From an uncultured Acidobacteriota bacterium (GTDB lineage Bacteria > Acidobacteriota > Terriglobia > Terriglobales > Acidobacteriaceae), in the NCBI GenBank assembly GCA_903832475.1, contig CAILBQ010000256.1, forward strand, positions 1 through 21,809: DNA of 21,809 nt, written 5' to 3'. Each line of letters begins with the position of its first letter. Positions within the stretch are counted from its first letter, which is position 1. The notes below the pieces were generated by a model. It was given only the letters and a program-made list of their open reading frames with translations, searched no databases and had not been told where the DNA came from. A program made the position numbers and the translations under genes. Below are positions 6,576-14,405 of this stretch, piece by piece.

Positions 6576-7352
6576 ATGACATCCATCTGCAATCTATCCC
6601 CAACGATCCGGCCGGCCGTCGACAAGACCGTCCGCGAAATCGCCCTTGAACAGCCTTCTTCCATCCGCGTCTTCGAGTATTTCGGCATCGATTACTGCTG
6701 CGGCGGACGCCAGCCCCTGACCCACGCCTGCGCCAGCCGGAACATCCCGGTCGAGGCTGTGCTGGGAGCGCTGGCCGCCGTCCAGGCCATCTCTCAACCC
6801 GCTGCGGTCTCAAATGCAAAAGACTGGAACAAAGCCCCGCTTTCCGACCTCGCAAAGCATATCGCCACCACTCACCACGCGTACGTTCAGCGCGAACTGC
6901 CTCGCCTGGCCGTCCTGGCTCAGAAGGTCGTCAGCCGCCACGGCGACACACAGCCGGAATTGCCGATGATTCAGGAACTGCTGCGCAGCCTCGACGCCGA
7001 ACTCACCCCGCACCTGGCTAAAGAAGAAGCCATCCTTTTCCCCTACATCGAACAACTGGAGCGCGCCGATGCTCCGGGCACCGCCCCCAAGGCATGCTTC
7101 GCCTCCGTTGCCAGCCCCATCGCCGTCATGTGCGCCGAGCACGAAGCCGCGGGGGCGCTCCTGCTCCAGATTCGCCATCTCAGCCGCGCCTTCACGACAC
7201 CTCCCGGCGCTTGTCCAACCTACCTCGCCTACTACGCCGGCCTCCACGAATTCGAGCAGGACCTGCATCAGCACATCCACCTCGAAAACAACATCCTCTT
7301 CCCCCGCGCCATCGCGTTGGAAGGTTCGTTGTCTGAGCAACTCGCTTCCTGA
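6576..7352 (+). CDS. ric: Iron-sulfur cluster repair di-iron protein (RIC/YtfE/ScdA family)
   Basis: RIC proteins restore iron-sulfur clusters damaged by NO or oxidants, using a hemerythrin-like di-iron centre. The 258 residues hold the ScdA N-terminal domain with its Cys pair (YFGIDYCCGG, Cys41-Cys42), then a four-helix HHE domain: HIATTHHAYV (95-104), HLAKEEAILFPYIE (146-159), CAEHEAAGALL (186-196), and HQHIHLENNILFPRA (231-245), supplying the expected His/Glu ligands. AGGAG lies eight bases before the ATG. Its divergent position next to hcp and the shared operator pair it functionally with Hcp: one removes NO or hydroxylamine, the other repairs damage. A hairpin ends the unit. Confidence 0.95.
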   Translation: MTSICNLSPTIRPAVDKTVREIALEQPSSIRVFEYFGIDYCCGGRQPLTHACASRNIPVEAVLGALAAVQAISQPAAVSNAKDWNKAPLSDLAKHIATTHHAYVQRELPRLAVLAQKVVSRHGDTQPELPMIQELLRSLDAELTPHLAKEEAILFPYIEQLERADAPGTAPKACFASVASPIAVMCAEHEAAGALLLQIRHLSRAFTTPPGACPTYLAYYAGLHEFEQDLHQHIHLENNILFPRAIALEGSLSEQLAS

Positions 7353-7381
7353 TCCACTTCGAATCCCCGTGACGAAACAGT

Positions 7382-7408
7382 GAATGAGCAGGGATTCCCT
7401 GCTCATTC
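7382..7408 (+). terminator. ric terminator-like hairpin
   Basis: GAATGAGCAGG (7382-7392) and CCTGCTCATTC (7398-7408) form a perfect 11-bp stem with loop GATTC, 29 bases after the ric stop. No T-run follows. The rest of the 146-bp gap to the next gene holds only a TACACT -10-like hexamer (7436-7441) without a good -35. Confidence 0.6.
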
Positions 7409-7498
7409 CTGAGGACTTGCTTCCATCCCAGCCGCTACACTGGAATTGCACGCGGATCGCCGCCACTCGCAGTCGCCATCCGCCTTACAAGGTCTCGA

Positions 7499-8389
7499 AT
7501 GCACTGGAACACAGAACAAGTCCTCTGGGCCCTCGTCCTCGCCGCCCACCTCGTCCTGCTCATCGTCCTGCTCGGCCGCGATCGCATCCAGCGCTTCCCC
7601 TGGTTCACTGCCGCCATCACGCTCTCTGCTGTCAGCCTGCTCGCCGACCACCTGCTCAACGGCAAGCTGACCTCGCTGGTCTTCTACTGGCAGAGTTTTT
7701 CGGCGATGACGCTGCAGTCCATCTTCGGCATCTTCGTGCTGATCGAACTGGCGCGCGTGATCTTCGCCAGCGGCCGCAAAGGTCTCGTTCTGAAATCGAA
7801 CGGCTGGTTCGGCTGGGGATTACTCCTCGTGGCCGCTGCAGCCGGCGCCGTCTGGGCCTGGGGACCCTGGCCTACCCTGGTCCAACTCAATGCCCAGCCC
7901 TCCATCCGCGGCATCCTGCTCATGCAATTGGCGGCTGTCAAGAGCCAGCTATTCGTCGCGCTGCTCACCGTTGAAGTGGCCCTGCTGATTAGCCTGTTTG
8001 CCCGACGCTTCGGATTCGGCTGGCGCAGCCATGCCCGCCAGATTGCTCTCGGACTTTCCACCAACGCTCTCTGCATCCTCATCCTGCAGGTCATCACCGA
8101 CATCATCAAGCGCAACCTTCACTTCACTACCCGGCAGGAGATGGCAGCCGGCATCCAGCGCCTCGAACACCTTTTCACCAACATGGACAACGCCAGGTTC
8201 GTCCTCTGGATTCTGGTGCTCCTTTGGTGGATCTACTGGCTATGGCAGGATGAACCCGGAGCAAATCCGGCCCTTCGTCCCGCCGCCGTGTCTGTCCCCA
8301 TCGCGCCAGGTCCGCTCCAGGCCCCACCTACCGCGGAGACAGCCACCGAAGAGATGGACGACGACGGCGACCCCGAGTTCCGCGACTGA
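7499..8389 (+). CDS. Seven-helix integral membrane protein of unknown function
   Basis: A 296-residue protein with about seven hydrophobic helices (near residues 8-26, 34-52, 65-88, 103-124, 139-172, 180-203 and 233-250) and a disordered, Pro/Ala-rich then acidic C-terminal tail ending EEMDDDGDPEFRD. I see no catalytic motif, haem-binding His pair pattern or transporter signature. Only a weak AAGG precedes the ATG. It lies after ric on the same strand but beyond a hairpin, so a role in the stress response is not shown. It is convergent with the GAF-HisKA gene (70 bp between stops). Function unknown. Confidence 0.8.
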   Translation: MHWNTEQVLWALVLAAHLVLLIVLLGRDRIQRFPWFTAAITLSAVSLLADHLLNGKLTSLVFYWQSFSAMTLQSIFGIFVLIELARVIFASGRKGLVLKSNGWFGWGLLLVAAAAGAVWAWGPWPTLVQLNAQPSIRGILLMQLAAVKSQLFVALLTVEVALLISLFARRFGFGWRSHARQIALGLSTNALCILILQVITDIIKRNLHFTTRQEMAAGIQRLEHLFTNMDNARFVLWILVLLWWIYWLWQDEPGANPALRPAAVSVPIAPGPLQAPPTAETATEEMDDDGDPEFRD

Positions 8390-8459
8390 ATTGGTTGGTC
8401 GTGCAGTACTTCTGCTGACAAGCCTGTATCGCCTAACCCCGGAAGGCTGCGAAGACCAG

Positions 8460-9278
8460 CTAGAGCGCCGGCCGCCCCGGTTCCATGGGCAGTGTCAGCA
8501 GGACTTGCACCAAGCCTGACAACCGGTGTATCTCGTCGACCAAAAGGCGGCCCAGAGACGGAACGTCCTGCTCCGGATTTCCCATGGACAGGAGGAATGC
8601 CGTGTTGGACATGCTTTGCAACGGATTGTTGATTTCATGTGCCAGCTGGTTTGACATCCGGGCCACTGCTTCGGCGCGTTCCTGCCGGATAATCCGCTCC
8701 CGCTGCTTCAGCTGCCGGTAACCCATGGCGGCAAAATCCGCCAGCATGGTCATGAGCCGCGCGTCGTCTTTGTCAAAGGCTTCAGTCCGCCCATGCGCCA
8801 TGACGAATATCGTTCCGCGGGTATCTTCTGTCTTCCACGGCAACAGGATCCCGTCCGTGATGACGGGCGCTTCTACTCCCAGGATGTCGAAGAATTTCTG
8901 CGAGACGGTGAAGCGTTGGGCATGCCCACGATCCAGGCAGACTCCACATGCGCTTGGGGAACGCGGCAAAATGGCATTCAAAAAGCCTGAGTAATCTCCT
9001 GCCGTGGCGATCCAGTGGTAGAAATCGCTGTCGGTCCCATCCGCCCGCTCAATACTGATCCCCGCACTGTCCGCTCCGCAAAGGTCAACCGCTGCATCGA
9101 CCAGCACCTGGAGAATCGTCTCCGGGCTCTCGACAAACGCGTGGGAGAGCCGCTGCAGCCCCTCCATTTGCAAGCCGATATCGCGGGAATGCAAACGTCT
9201 GGACGTGAAAGCTGCATCGCTCCGCAGATCGAAGACCTCAATTCCCGTCCCCTCGATGGTGTTCTCCATAGATTTCAA
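8460..9278 (-). CDS. GAF-HisKA protein without a kinase ATPase domain
   Basis: A 272-residue cytoplasmic protein. Residues about 45-190 form a GAF domain (ILQVLVDAAVDLCGADSAGI, YSGFLNAILPRSPSACGVCL, ILLPWKTEDTRGTIFV). Residues about 195-262 form a HisKA dimerisation and phosphoacceptor domain with an intact H-box, LAHEINNPLQSM, His214. The protein ends at GLVQVLLTLPMEPGRPAL, just after the second HisKA helix, so no HATPase_c domain exists; only 70 bp separate it from the next gene, leaving no room for a frameshifted remnant. It could be a phosphotransfer partner or a dominant dimerisation subunit for another kinase. A TTG start (with AAGGG five bases before) gives 272 residues; the ATG at 9269 gives 269. 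No response regulator is adjacent. Confidence 0.82.
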   Translation of the reverse strand: MKSMENTIEGTGIEVFDLRSDAAFTSRRLHSRDIGLQMEGLQRLSHAFVESPETILQVLVDAAVDLCGADSAGISIERADGTDSDFYHWIATAGDYSGFLNAILPRSPSACGVCLDRGHAQRFTVSQKFFDILGVEAPVITDGILLPWKTEDTRGTIFVMAHGRTEAFDKDDARLMTMLADFAAMGYRQLKQRERIIRQERAEAVARMSNQLAHEINNPLQSMSNTAFLLSMGNPEQDVPSLGRLLVDEIHRLSGLVQVLLTLPMEPGRPAL

Positions 9279-9457
9279 TTATCCCTTGTTTTCGAAATCG
9301 CCGCCCAGGTTCAGCGGAACTCCAGCTCCCTCTGTCCGCAACGGTAGCTGGAAAGAGTCAAGACTTCCTCGGGCCAGCTTTCCCGCGTCCGTCATTGATT
9401 TGCATACTGACTCACTCCCCAAAGCATCAGTAAGCCGAAAATATCGCAAAATAATTC

Positions 9458-9486
9458 TTGACGCCGAGTACTCTACATTATAGAGT
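9458..9486 (+). promoter_or_regulatory. Promoter with dyad operator over the -10 box
   Basis: TTGACG (9458-9463), a 17-base spacer and TAGAGT (9481-9486) make a good sigma-70-type promoter. ACTCTA (9470-9475), CATTA and TAGAGT (9481-9486) form a perfect 6+6 dyad, so the right half-site is the -10 box itself. A repressor bound here would block polymerase; the winged-helix regulator two genes in is the natural candidate. The remaining part of the 264-bp gap (9279-9457) shows only a TTGACT-like hexamer on the minus strand. Confidence 0.65.
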
Positions 9487-9542
9487 TCTCTTCATGGAGG
9501 ACTGCTCTAGCAATATCTAGCAGCCTCAAAGGAGAAAACTCC

Positions 9543-10139
9543 ATGATTCAGCACACCCGCGAACAGGAACTCAACGACCGCCTCAACCTCATCGAAGCCA
9601 TGATTGCCGAGGGCCGGCAAACCACAGCCAGCTGGGGTTGGTCCTTCGTCGTCTGGGGCATCGCCTATTACGTCGCCATCGCCTGGGCAACTTACGGGCA
9701 TAGCAGCTTCGCCTGGCCAGTGACCATGATGGCCACCGCCGCCCTTACCGGCGTCATTGCCTCGCGTCAAACTAAGCGCGAGCCGGAAACCACCATCGGC
9801 CGCTCCATCGGCGGCGTATGGATTTGTCTCGGCATCTCGCTGTTTGTCTTCTGCCTCTCCATCAGCCTCAGCGGCCACGCCGAACAGCACAACTTCCTCG
9901 CTGCCGTTGAAGTCATGCTCGGCGCCGCCAATGGCATCTCCGCCATCATCCTGCGATGGAAACCTCAGTTCCTCTGCGCCGGTGCCTGGTGGCTGGCCGC
10001 CGTGCTCACCTGCTTTGCTACCATCTCGCAGAGCTCAACCATCTTCCTGGTCGCCATCTTCCTCGGCCAGATCGTCTTCGGCGCGTGGATGATGTTTGCC
10101 GAAGCCCGCGAACGCAAGCAGGGCGTGGCCCATGCCTGA
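9543..10139 (+). CDS. Integral membrane protein, first gene of a regulator-containing operon
   Basis: A 198-residue protein with a charged N-terminus (REQELNDRLNLIEAMIAEG, amphipathic) and about six membrane helices (32-53, 57-74, 85-108, 117-137, 142-160, 163-186), ending in a short basic tail. AAAGGAG lies eight bases before the ATG. Its stop overlaps the start of the winged-helix regulator by eight bases, a sign of translational coupling. I recognise no named family; such proteins commonly sit beside PF13601-type regulators. Function unknown. Confidence 0.8.
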   Translation: MIQHTREQELNDRLNLIEAMIAEGRQTTASWGWSFVVWGIAYYVAIAWATYGHSSFAWPVTMMATAALTGVIASRQTKREPETTIGRSIGGVWICLGISLFVFCLSISLSGHAEQHNFLAAVEVMLGAANGISAIILRWKPQFLCAGAWWLAAVLTCFATISQSSTIFLVAIFLGQIVFGAWMMFAEARERKQGVAHA

Positions 10140-10488
10140 GCGTGTCGTCGACTTCCTCTCTGAACCCGAGCCGGCGCCCGATCTGCCGACCGAGCTGCCC
10201 GAGCTGAACCCCGTCATCCACGGCAAACTGCGCCTCGCCCTGCTCTCCCTGCTCTCCACCGTAGACGAGGCGGAATTCACTTGGCTGCGCACCAAGACCA
10301 GCGCCACCGACGGCAATCTCGGCGCGCAACTGCTCAAGCTCGAAGAGGCCGGCTACGTCCAGGTCGAAAAGAAATTCGTCCTGCGCAAACCACAAACCCT
10401 CTACCGCATGACCCACGCCGGACGCCAGGCCCTGACCGAGTACGTGCAGGCGCTGAAGCGGCTTCTCGGCTCCGCCATCAACGTTTAG
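10132..10488 (+). CDS. Winged-helix transcription regulator (PF13601-like)
   Basis: A 118-residue DNA-binding protein. After a Pro/Glu-rich leader (to about residue 22), the sequence follows the single-domain winged helix of this MarR/PadR-like family: LNPVIHGKLRLALLSLL, VDEAEFTWLRTKTSATDGNL, GAQLLKLEEAGYVQVEKKF, PQTLYRMTHAGRQALTEYV. There is no ligand-binding domain; these small proteins usually repress their own operons. The frame is open from a TTG at 10096, but the ATG at 10132 is chosen because AGGG precedes it and it overlaps the upstream stop by eight bases. The likely target is the dyad at 9470-9486. Confidence 0.85.
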   Translation: MPERVVDFLSEPEPAPDLPTELPELNPVIHGKLRLALLSLLSTVDEAEFTWLRTKTSATDGNLGAQLLKLEEAGYVQVEKKFVLRKPQTLYRMTHAGRQALTEYVQALKRLLGSAINV

Positions 10489-10533
10489 CCCACGCCCAGG
10501 CAATCCCTGGCCCGGTCCCCAAGGAGAACCACG

Positions 10534-11124
10534 ATGAACTCAACTCTCACCGCGAATGAGATCAGCGGGCGCGCCATCGGCTCGCTCTTTTTCACCGGCT
10601 TCGGCGGCATCTGGCTGATTCTCGCCCTCTATGCCCGCGAGGCGATCACGCCCCTCTCCATGGCGGCGGTCGCGGCCGGCCTGGGCGTGCTCTTCCCCGC
10701 CTGCTTCTGGCTCTTTCGCCAGGCACGCCGGTTTCCATCCCGCGAAGAGGATCCCACCGTCGCCCGCACCTTTCGCCGCATCAACACGGCGCAATGGATC
10801 GCCGTCGGCGTTGTCGCTTTCGGATTCGGCCGCCTGCATCTGGAGGTCTATATCGTCTCCGCGATCACGGCGATTGTCGGGCTGCACTTGTTTCCCCTGG
10901 CGCGGCTCTTCCGCTATCCCGTCCACTATGCAACGGCCATCGCCCTGGTGCTCTGGGCCGGCATCTCCCTGCTCGCCGCTCCTCTAGACCGCCTCCAGGG
11001 CGTGACCGCCATGGGAACGGGGCTGCTGCTCTGGCTCAGCGCGGCAACCACACTGGCCTTGGCCGCGCGAAGGGTCCGCTCCTCGCGCCCCGACTCTTCC
11101 ATCCGCCTCCAGCAACACGCTTAG
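10534..11124 (+). CDS. Integral membrane protein, third gene of the operon
   Basis: A 196-residue protein with about six hydrophobic helices (near 13-34, 38-62, 86-103, 106-124, 129-149, 155-176) and a basic, Ser/Arg-rich C-terminal tail. AAGGAG is well placed before the ATG, 45 bases after the regulator stop, and no terminator intervenes, so it probably belongs to the same operon. The fold recalls small acidobacterial membrane proteins of unknown role. No transporter or enzyme motif is visible. Confidence 0.8.
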   Translation: MNSTLTANEISGRAIGSLFFTGFGGIWLILALYAREAITPLSMAAVAAGLGVLFPACFWLFRQARRFPSREEDPTVARTFRRINTAQWIAVGVVAFGFGRLHLEVYIVSAITAIVGLHLFPLARLFRYPVHYATAIALVLWAGISLLAAPLDRLQGVTAMGTGLLLWLSAATTLALAARRVRSSRPDSSIRLQQHA

Positions 11125-11146
11125 TCCCTCCCCCGCATCATCACGC

Positions 11147-11175
11147 AAAAAAGAATGGCCCCGAACAGGGGCCAT
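11147..11175 (-). terminator. msrA intrinsic terminator
   Basis: ATGGCCCC (11155-11162), loop GAACA, GGGGCCAT (11168-11175): a perfect 8-bp stem. On the minus strand it is followed within three bases by six Ts (11152-11147), a classic rho-independent terminator 29 bases after the msrA stop. It also ends the gap to the convergent membrane protein gene. Confidence 0.9.
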
Positions 11176-11203
11176 GGCTGAACCAACAGTCAAGTCCGGA
11201 GAA

Positions 11204-11677
11204 CTAAATGTGGCAGCTCGCCAGGCCGCGCTTCTCCAGGTAGCGCTGGTGATAGTCTTCCGCCCGCCAGAAGGTCTGTGCAGGCGTTACCTGGGTGACG
11301 ATCTTTTTGGGAGCAAATTTGCCCGCCGCCGTAAGTTCCCCGATCTTGGCTTCCGCAACTTCCTTCTGTTCCGGCGAATGATAGAAGATCGCCGACCGGT
11401 ATTGGGTGCCCCAATCCGGCCCCTGCCGGTTCAACTGGGTTGGATCGTGCAGCGAAAAGAACGCATCCAGCAGCGTCGCGTAGCTCACCCGGTCGGGATC
11501 GAAATCCACTTCGACCACCTCAGCATGCCCCGTCGAATCCGTGCAGACATCTTTGTAGCTGGGTGCCTGCGTTTTCCCGCCCTCGTATCCAACCGCCGTT
11601 GCCGTCACCCCGGGAATATTGGCAAACGACACCTCAACCCCCCAGAAACAACCCGCTCCAAACGTCGCCTTCTCCAT
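11204..11677 (-). CDS. msrA: Peptide methionine sulfoxide reductase MsrA
   Basis: MsrA reduces methionine-S-sulfoxide in proteins and free form using thioredoxin. The 157-residue product carries the catalytic motif GAGCFWG (Cys10) and the family landmarks VGYEGG, SYKDVCTDSTGHAEVVEVDFDP, FFSLHDPTQLNRQGPDWGTQYRSAIFYHS and AEDYHQRYL. A Cys three residues from the C-terminus (SCHI) may be the resolving Cys. The frame is open from a TTG at 11695, but the ATG at 11677 is preceded by GAGGAGG at five bases and gives the normal N-terminus (MEKATFGAGCFWG). It is followed by a strong terminator and is probably monocistronic. Confidence 0.97.
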   Translation of the reverse strand: MEKATFGAGCFWGVEVSFANIPGVTATAVGYEGGKTQAPSYKDVCTDSTGHAEVVEVDFDPDRVSYATLLDAFFSLHDPTQLNRQGPDWGTQYRSAIFYHSPEQKEVAEAKIGELTAAGKFAPKKIVTQVTPAQTFWRAEDYHQRYLEKRGLASCHI

Positions 11678-11716
11678 CACAACCTCCTCGACCAACTTAT
11701 ACCTTCATAGGATGGA

Positions 11717-11742
11717 CCGGCGCTGAATAGGTTTCAGCCCGG
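11717..11742 (-). terminator. Hairpin between rluB and msrA
   Basis: CCGG and GCTGAA (11717-11727, with C11721 bulged) pair with TTCAGCCCGG (11733-11742) around loop TAGGT. It lies 41 bases after the stop of the pseudouridine synthase gene on the minus strand, and before msrA. No T-run follows, so termination is only suggested. Confidence 0.45.
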
Positions 11743-11783
11743 TTCAGCTCGTTTCGCGAATTCCTCGGCACGTTATCTTCCGC

Positions 11784-14405
11784 CTAGCTTTTCGGCTTGG
11801 GACGGCCCTTGTTCTTGCCCGTAAACGAATTCCGCCAGCGCTCTTTCTTGCGCGGCTCGCCATCCGGGCCCGTCTTTCCCGCGGCAGCTCCAGGCTTGGC
11901 GCCAAATTTCTTCGGCGCTCCCGGTTTGAATGTCCGCGGCCTGTCGCCGTCTCCAGGACGCGATCGCGGTCCTGCGGCAGCATCCCGTCCTTCAAACCGC
12001 GGCCCGGATCTTCCCGCCGGCCGCTCGCCACTGGGCCTCGGCCCCGCCTGGCGCGGACGAAATTCTCCTCGCTCAGCGCCACCCCGCCCCGCCCGATCGC
12101 CGCTGGGCGGCCCGTCGGTTCGCGGACGGAAAGGCCGTCCTCCCGGCGCTGGCCGATCTCCCTGCGGACGATAAGGACGCTCTTCGCGCCCACCGCCTGC
12201 CCGCGCTGGCCGACCCTCTCCCGCCGGGCGAAACGGTTTTCCGCCGCCGGCAAATCCAGGGGCTCGTCCCGCAGGCGGCCCACTCCGCGCGCCGCCAAAG
12301 CTCGGACGATCCCCGCGCGGTGCCGTCCCCTCCGTTCGCGGTCGAAATGGCTTCCCGCCGCTCCGCTCCTGATCCCGCTCAAAGCCCCGGGCCGCTGGAG
12401 GTCGGCTGGGAGGACGGCTCTCGCGCGGCCTCTCTTCCACCGGCTCTACGCGAATCTTGCCGCCTGTACGCGGCGCTTCTTCATAAGCATCATTGGCATT
12501 CTGGAACGGCTTTCGCGCAGCCGGCTTGTCAAAGCGCGGCTTGTCCGAACCGGGCCCAGCCTTGCGGAAAGGCGCCTTGCCCGACGCCGCTCCGCCGGTA
12601 CGAAAACCCGGCTTGAAATCAGGATTGAACTGCGGCTTCTCGTCGAAATCGTCCGCCACAGCCTTGCGCGGAGGCAGCACGATTTCCGTCACCGGAGGCT
12701 CGGGCCTGCGCGGCTTTGCGCCAAACGCAGGCCTGGCCCCTCGATCAAAACTTCCTGGCCTTCCCGCGCCCGGCCCAGCCTTGAATCCACCTGCTGCCGG
12801 ACGTCCAACTTCGCGAAACGGCGGTCGAGCTCCCGGTCCGGCAGGACGCCCCCCAGGTCGAACCGCTGGCCTTACTCCCGGTCGCGCATCTGTCCGTCCC
12901 TCAACCCGACCTTCGGGCCTACCTCCCGGCCGTGGACCGGTCCGCAGCTTCCCACCCGGCTCCGCGCGCCGATACGTAGGCATCTCCGACTTCGAATCCT
13001 GCTGAAATTCCGGCCTGGGCGCCCGCGCCCGTGGCTCAAATCCCGGCTTCCCGTCGCCCTTCTTGTAGCGAACCGTCTTCCCCGCCACCGTCGGCAACTG
13101 CGCCGCGGCGGGAATGCGCTTCTTCTTGGCTTTCAGCTTGCCATCGGCCGCCAGCCGCAGCTGGTGTACTTCCTCAGCCTCCAGCTCGCGCAGCTTGCCC
13201 GGCTCCAGATCCAGCACCAGCGGCCCATACCCCACCCGCCGGATTTTTTCGACATGGTGCCCGATCTCCTCGAACATCTTGCGCAGCTCGCGGTTGCGCC
13301 CCTCGATAATGATCACTTCGTACCAGGGATTATCCCCCTCGCGCACCTTGCGAATCTGCGCCGGGGCCGTCCTCACGCGCCCGGTATGCTCGCCCGGCCG
13401 GCCCTTTTCAATCACTACCCCGCGCCGCAGCACGTCCAGCATGTCCTCAGTCGGCTCGCCCGCCACCTTCACCAGGTACGTCTTCTCTACGCCTGAAGCC
13501 GCCTTGGTCAGCTTGTTGGCCAGGTCGCCGTCATTGGTCACCAGCAGCAGCCCTTCGCTGAGATAGTCAAGCCGCCCCACCGGGTACAGCCGCTCCCGCT
13601 CGCCGGCAAAAAACTGCATCACTGTCGGCCGCCCCTCAGGATCGGACACCGTCGTCACAAAGCCTTTAGGCTTGTTCAGAACGAAATACCGGATCCGCTC
13701 GGCCCCCTGCAGCAGCTTGCCATCGACGCGCACATGGTCCCGCGCTATATCGGCTTTGGTGCCCAGCTCCGACACAACCTTGCCGTTGATCTGCACCCGG
13801 CCGCCCAGGATCAGCTCTTCCGCCTTCCTCCGCGAAGAAATCCCCGCCTTGGCCAGGATCTTCTGCAACCGCTCCAGCTTGGGCTCAGGCCGCTCCGGGC
13901 CAGGGACCGTCTCTTCGAGATCCTCGGCATCCTCGTGGGCACTCTGCTCGACCGCCGCAGCCTCGGCCGCCACTTCTTCCATCACGTCAGCCACTTCCTG
14001 CGCCCCCGGCACCTGTTCGACCAGATCGCGCCCCTTCTTCGGCTTCGCAGCAGCCTTTTTCTTGAATGTCTTGATCTTGCTCGCTGCCGGCTCAAGTTCC
14101 GCAAACTGTTCTGACTCAGGCTCGCTCGCTTCCGCCACGGCCACCACAGGCGCTTCTTCTGCCTGCACTTCAGCCACCGGCGCTTCCTTCAAGACTGTCT
14201 TCGCCTTCGAAACTTTTGCCGCCTTGGCCTTCCTGGGCTTGGCTTCCTCGACAGCCGGCTCCGCCGCAATCACTTCCATAGGCGTCTCGACCGCAGCTTC
14301 GACGGCCGCCCTTTTCTTCTTCGCCTTCGGTTTCGGCGTCTCTTCAACCTGCGGCTCAGCCGCCCCTGTCCCCTGTTCTCTGTTCTCTGACTTCTGCTTC
14401 TTCAC
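11784..14405 (-). CDS. rluB: Pseudouridine synthase (RsuA/RluB family) with very long disordered tails
   Basis: The core converts a specific rRNA uridine to pseudouridine. Within 873 residues, an S4 RNA-binding domain (about 177-235, LQKILAKAGISSRRKAEELI) is followed by the RsuA/RluB catalytic domain (238-415) with the catalytic Asp280 in VGRLDYLSEG. Family members are usually 240-300 residues. Here a 175-residue Ala/Glu/Lys-rich leader and a tail of about 440 residues rich in Gly, Arg and Pro (recurring PFRPRTEG, PYRPQGDRP and GxRP units) surround the core; the tail is strongly basic and resembles RGG-type RNA-binding disorder. The GTG start overlaps the scpB stop (GTGA). The scpB-rluB pairing favours RluB over RsuA. 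The first residues are encoded by a 7-base tandem repeat. Confidence 0.92.
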   Translation of the reverse strand: MKKQKSENREQGTGAAEPQVEETPKPKAKKKRAAVEAAVETPMEVIAAEPAVEEAKPRKAKAAKVSKAKTVLKEAPVAEVQAEEAPVVAVAEASEPESEQFAELEPAASKIKTFKKKAAAKPKKGRDLVEQVPGAQEVADVMEEVAAEAAAVEQSAHEDAEDLEETVPGPERPEPKLERLQKILAKAGISSRRKAEELILGGRVQINGKVVSELGTKADIARDHVRVDGKLLQGAERIRYFVLNKPKGFVTTVSDPEGRPTVMQFFAGERERLYPVGRLDYLSEGLLLVTNDGDLANKLTKAASGVEKTYLVKVAGEPTEDMLDVLRRGVVIEKGRPGEHTGRVRTAPAQIRKVREGDNPWYEVIIIEGRNRELRKMFEEIGHHVEKIRRVGYGPLVLDLEPGKLRELEAEEVHQLRLAADGKLKAKKKRIPAAAQLPTVAGKTVRYKKGDGKPGFEPRARAPRPEFQQDSKSEMPTYRRAEPGGKLRTGPRPGGRPEGRVEGRTDARPGVRPAVRPGGRPAGPGARPPFREVGRPAAGGFKAGPGAGRPGSFDRGARPAFGAKPRRPEPPVTEIVLPPRKAVADDFDEKPQFNPDFKPGFRTGGAASGKAPFRKAGPGSDKPRFDKPAARKPFQNANDAYEEAPRTGGKIRVEPVEERPRESRPPSRPPAARGFERDQERSGGKPFRPRTEGTAPRGDRPSFGGARSGPPAGRAPGFAGGGKPFRPAGEGRPARAGGGREERPYRPQGDRPAPGGRPFRPRTDGPPSGDRAGRGGAERGEFRPRQAGPRPSGERPAGRSGPRFEGRDAAAGPRSRPGDGDRPRTFKPGAPKKFGAKPGAAAGKTGPDGEPRKKERWRNSFTGKNKGRPKPKS
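14366..14400. repeat. Five 7-base tandem units at the rluB start
   Basis: Plus-strand units CTGTCCC, CTGTTCT, CTGTTCT, CTGACTT and CTGCTTC follow each other without gaps; two are identical. The array encodes residues 2-13 of the pseudouridine synthase and abuts the scpB stop/rluB start overlap. A 7-base unit shifts frame at each copy. Confidence 0.65.

Noticed and set aside
7369..7382. GTGACGAAACAGTG as a third-gene operator for the 7-TM protein
   Set aside because: Only the GTGA half matches, there is no -10 box 29.5 bp from its centre, and it runs into the ric hairpin.
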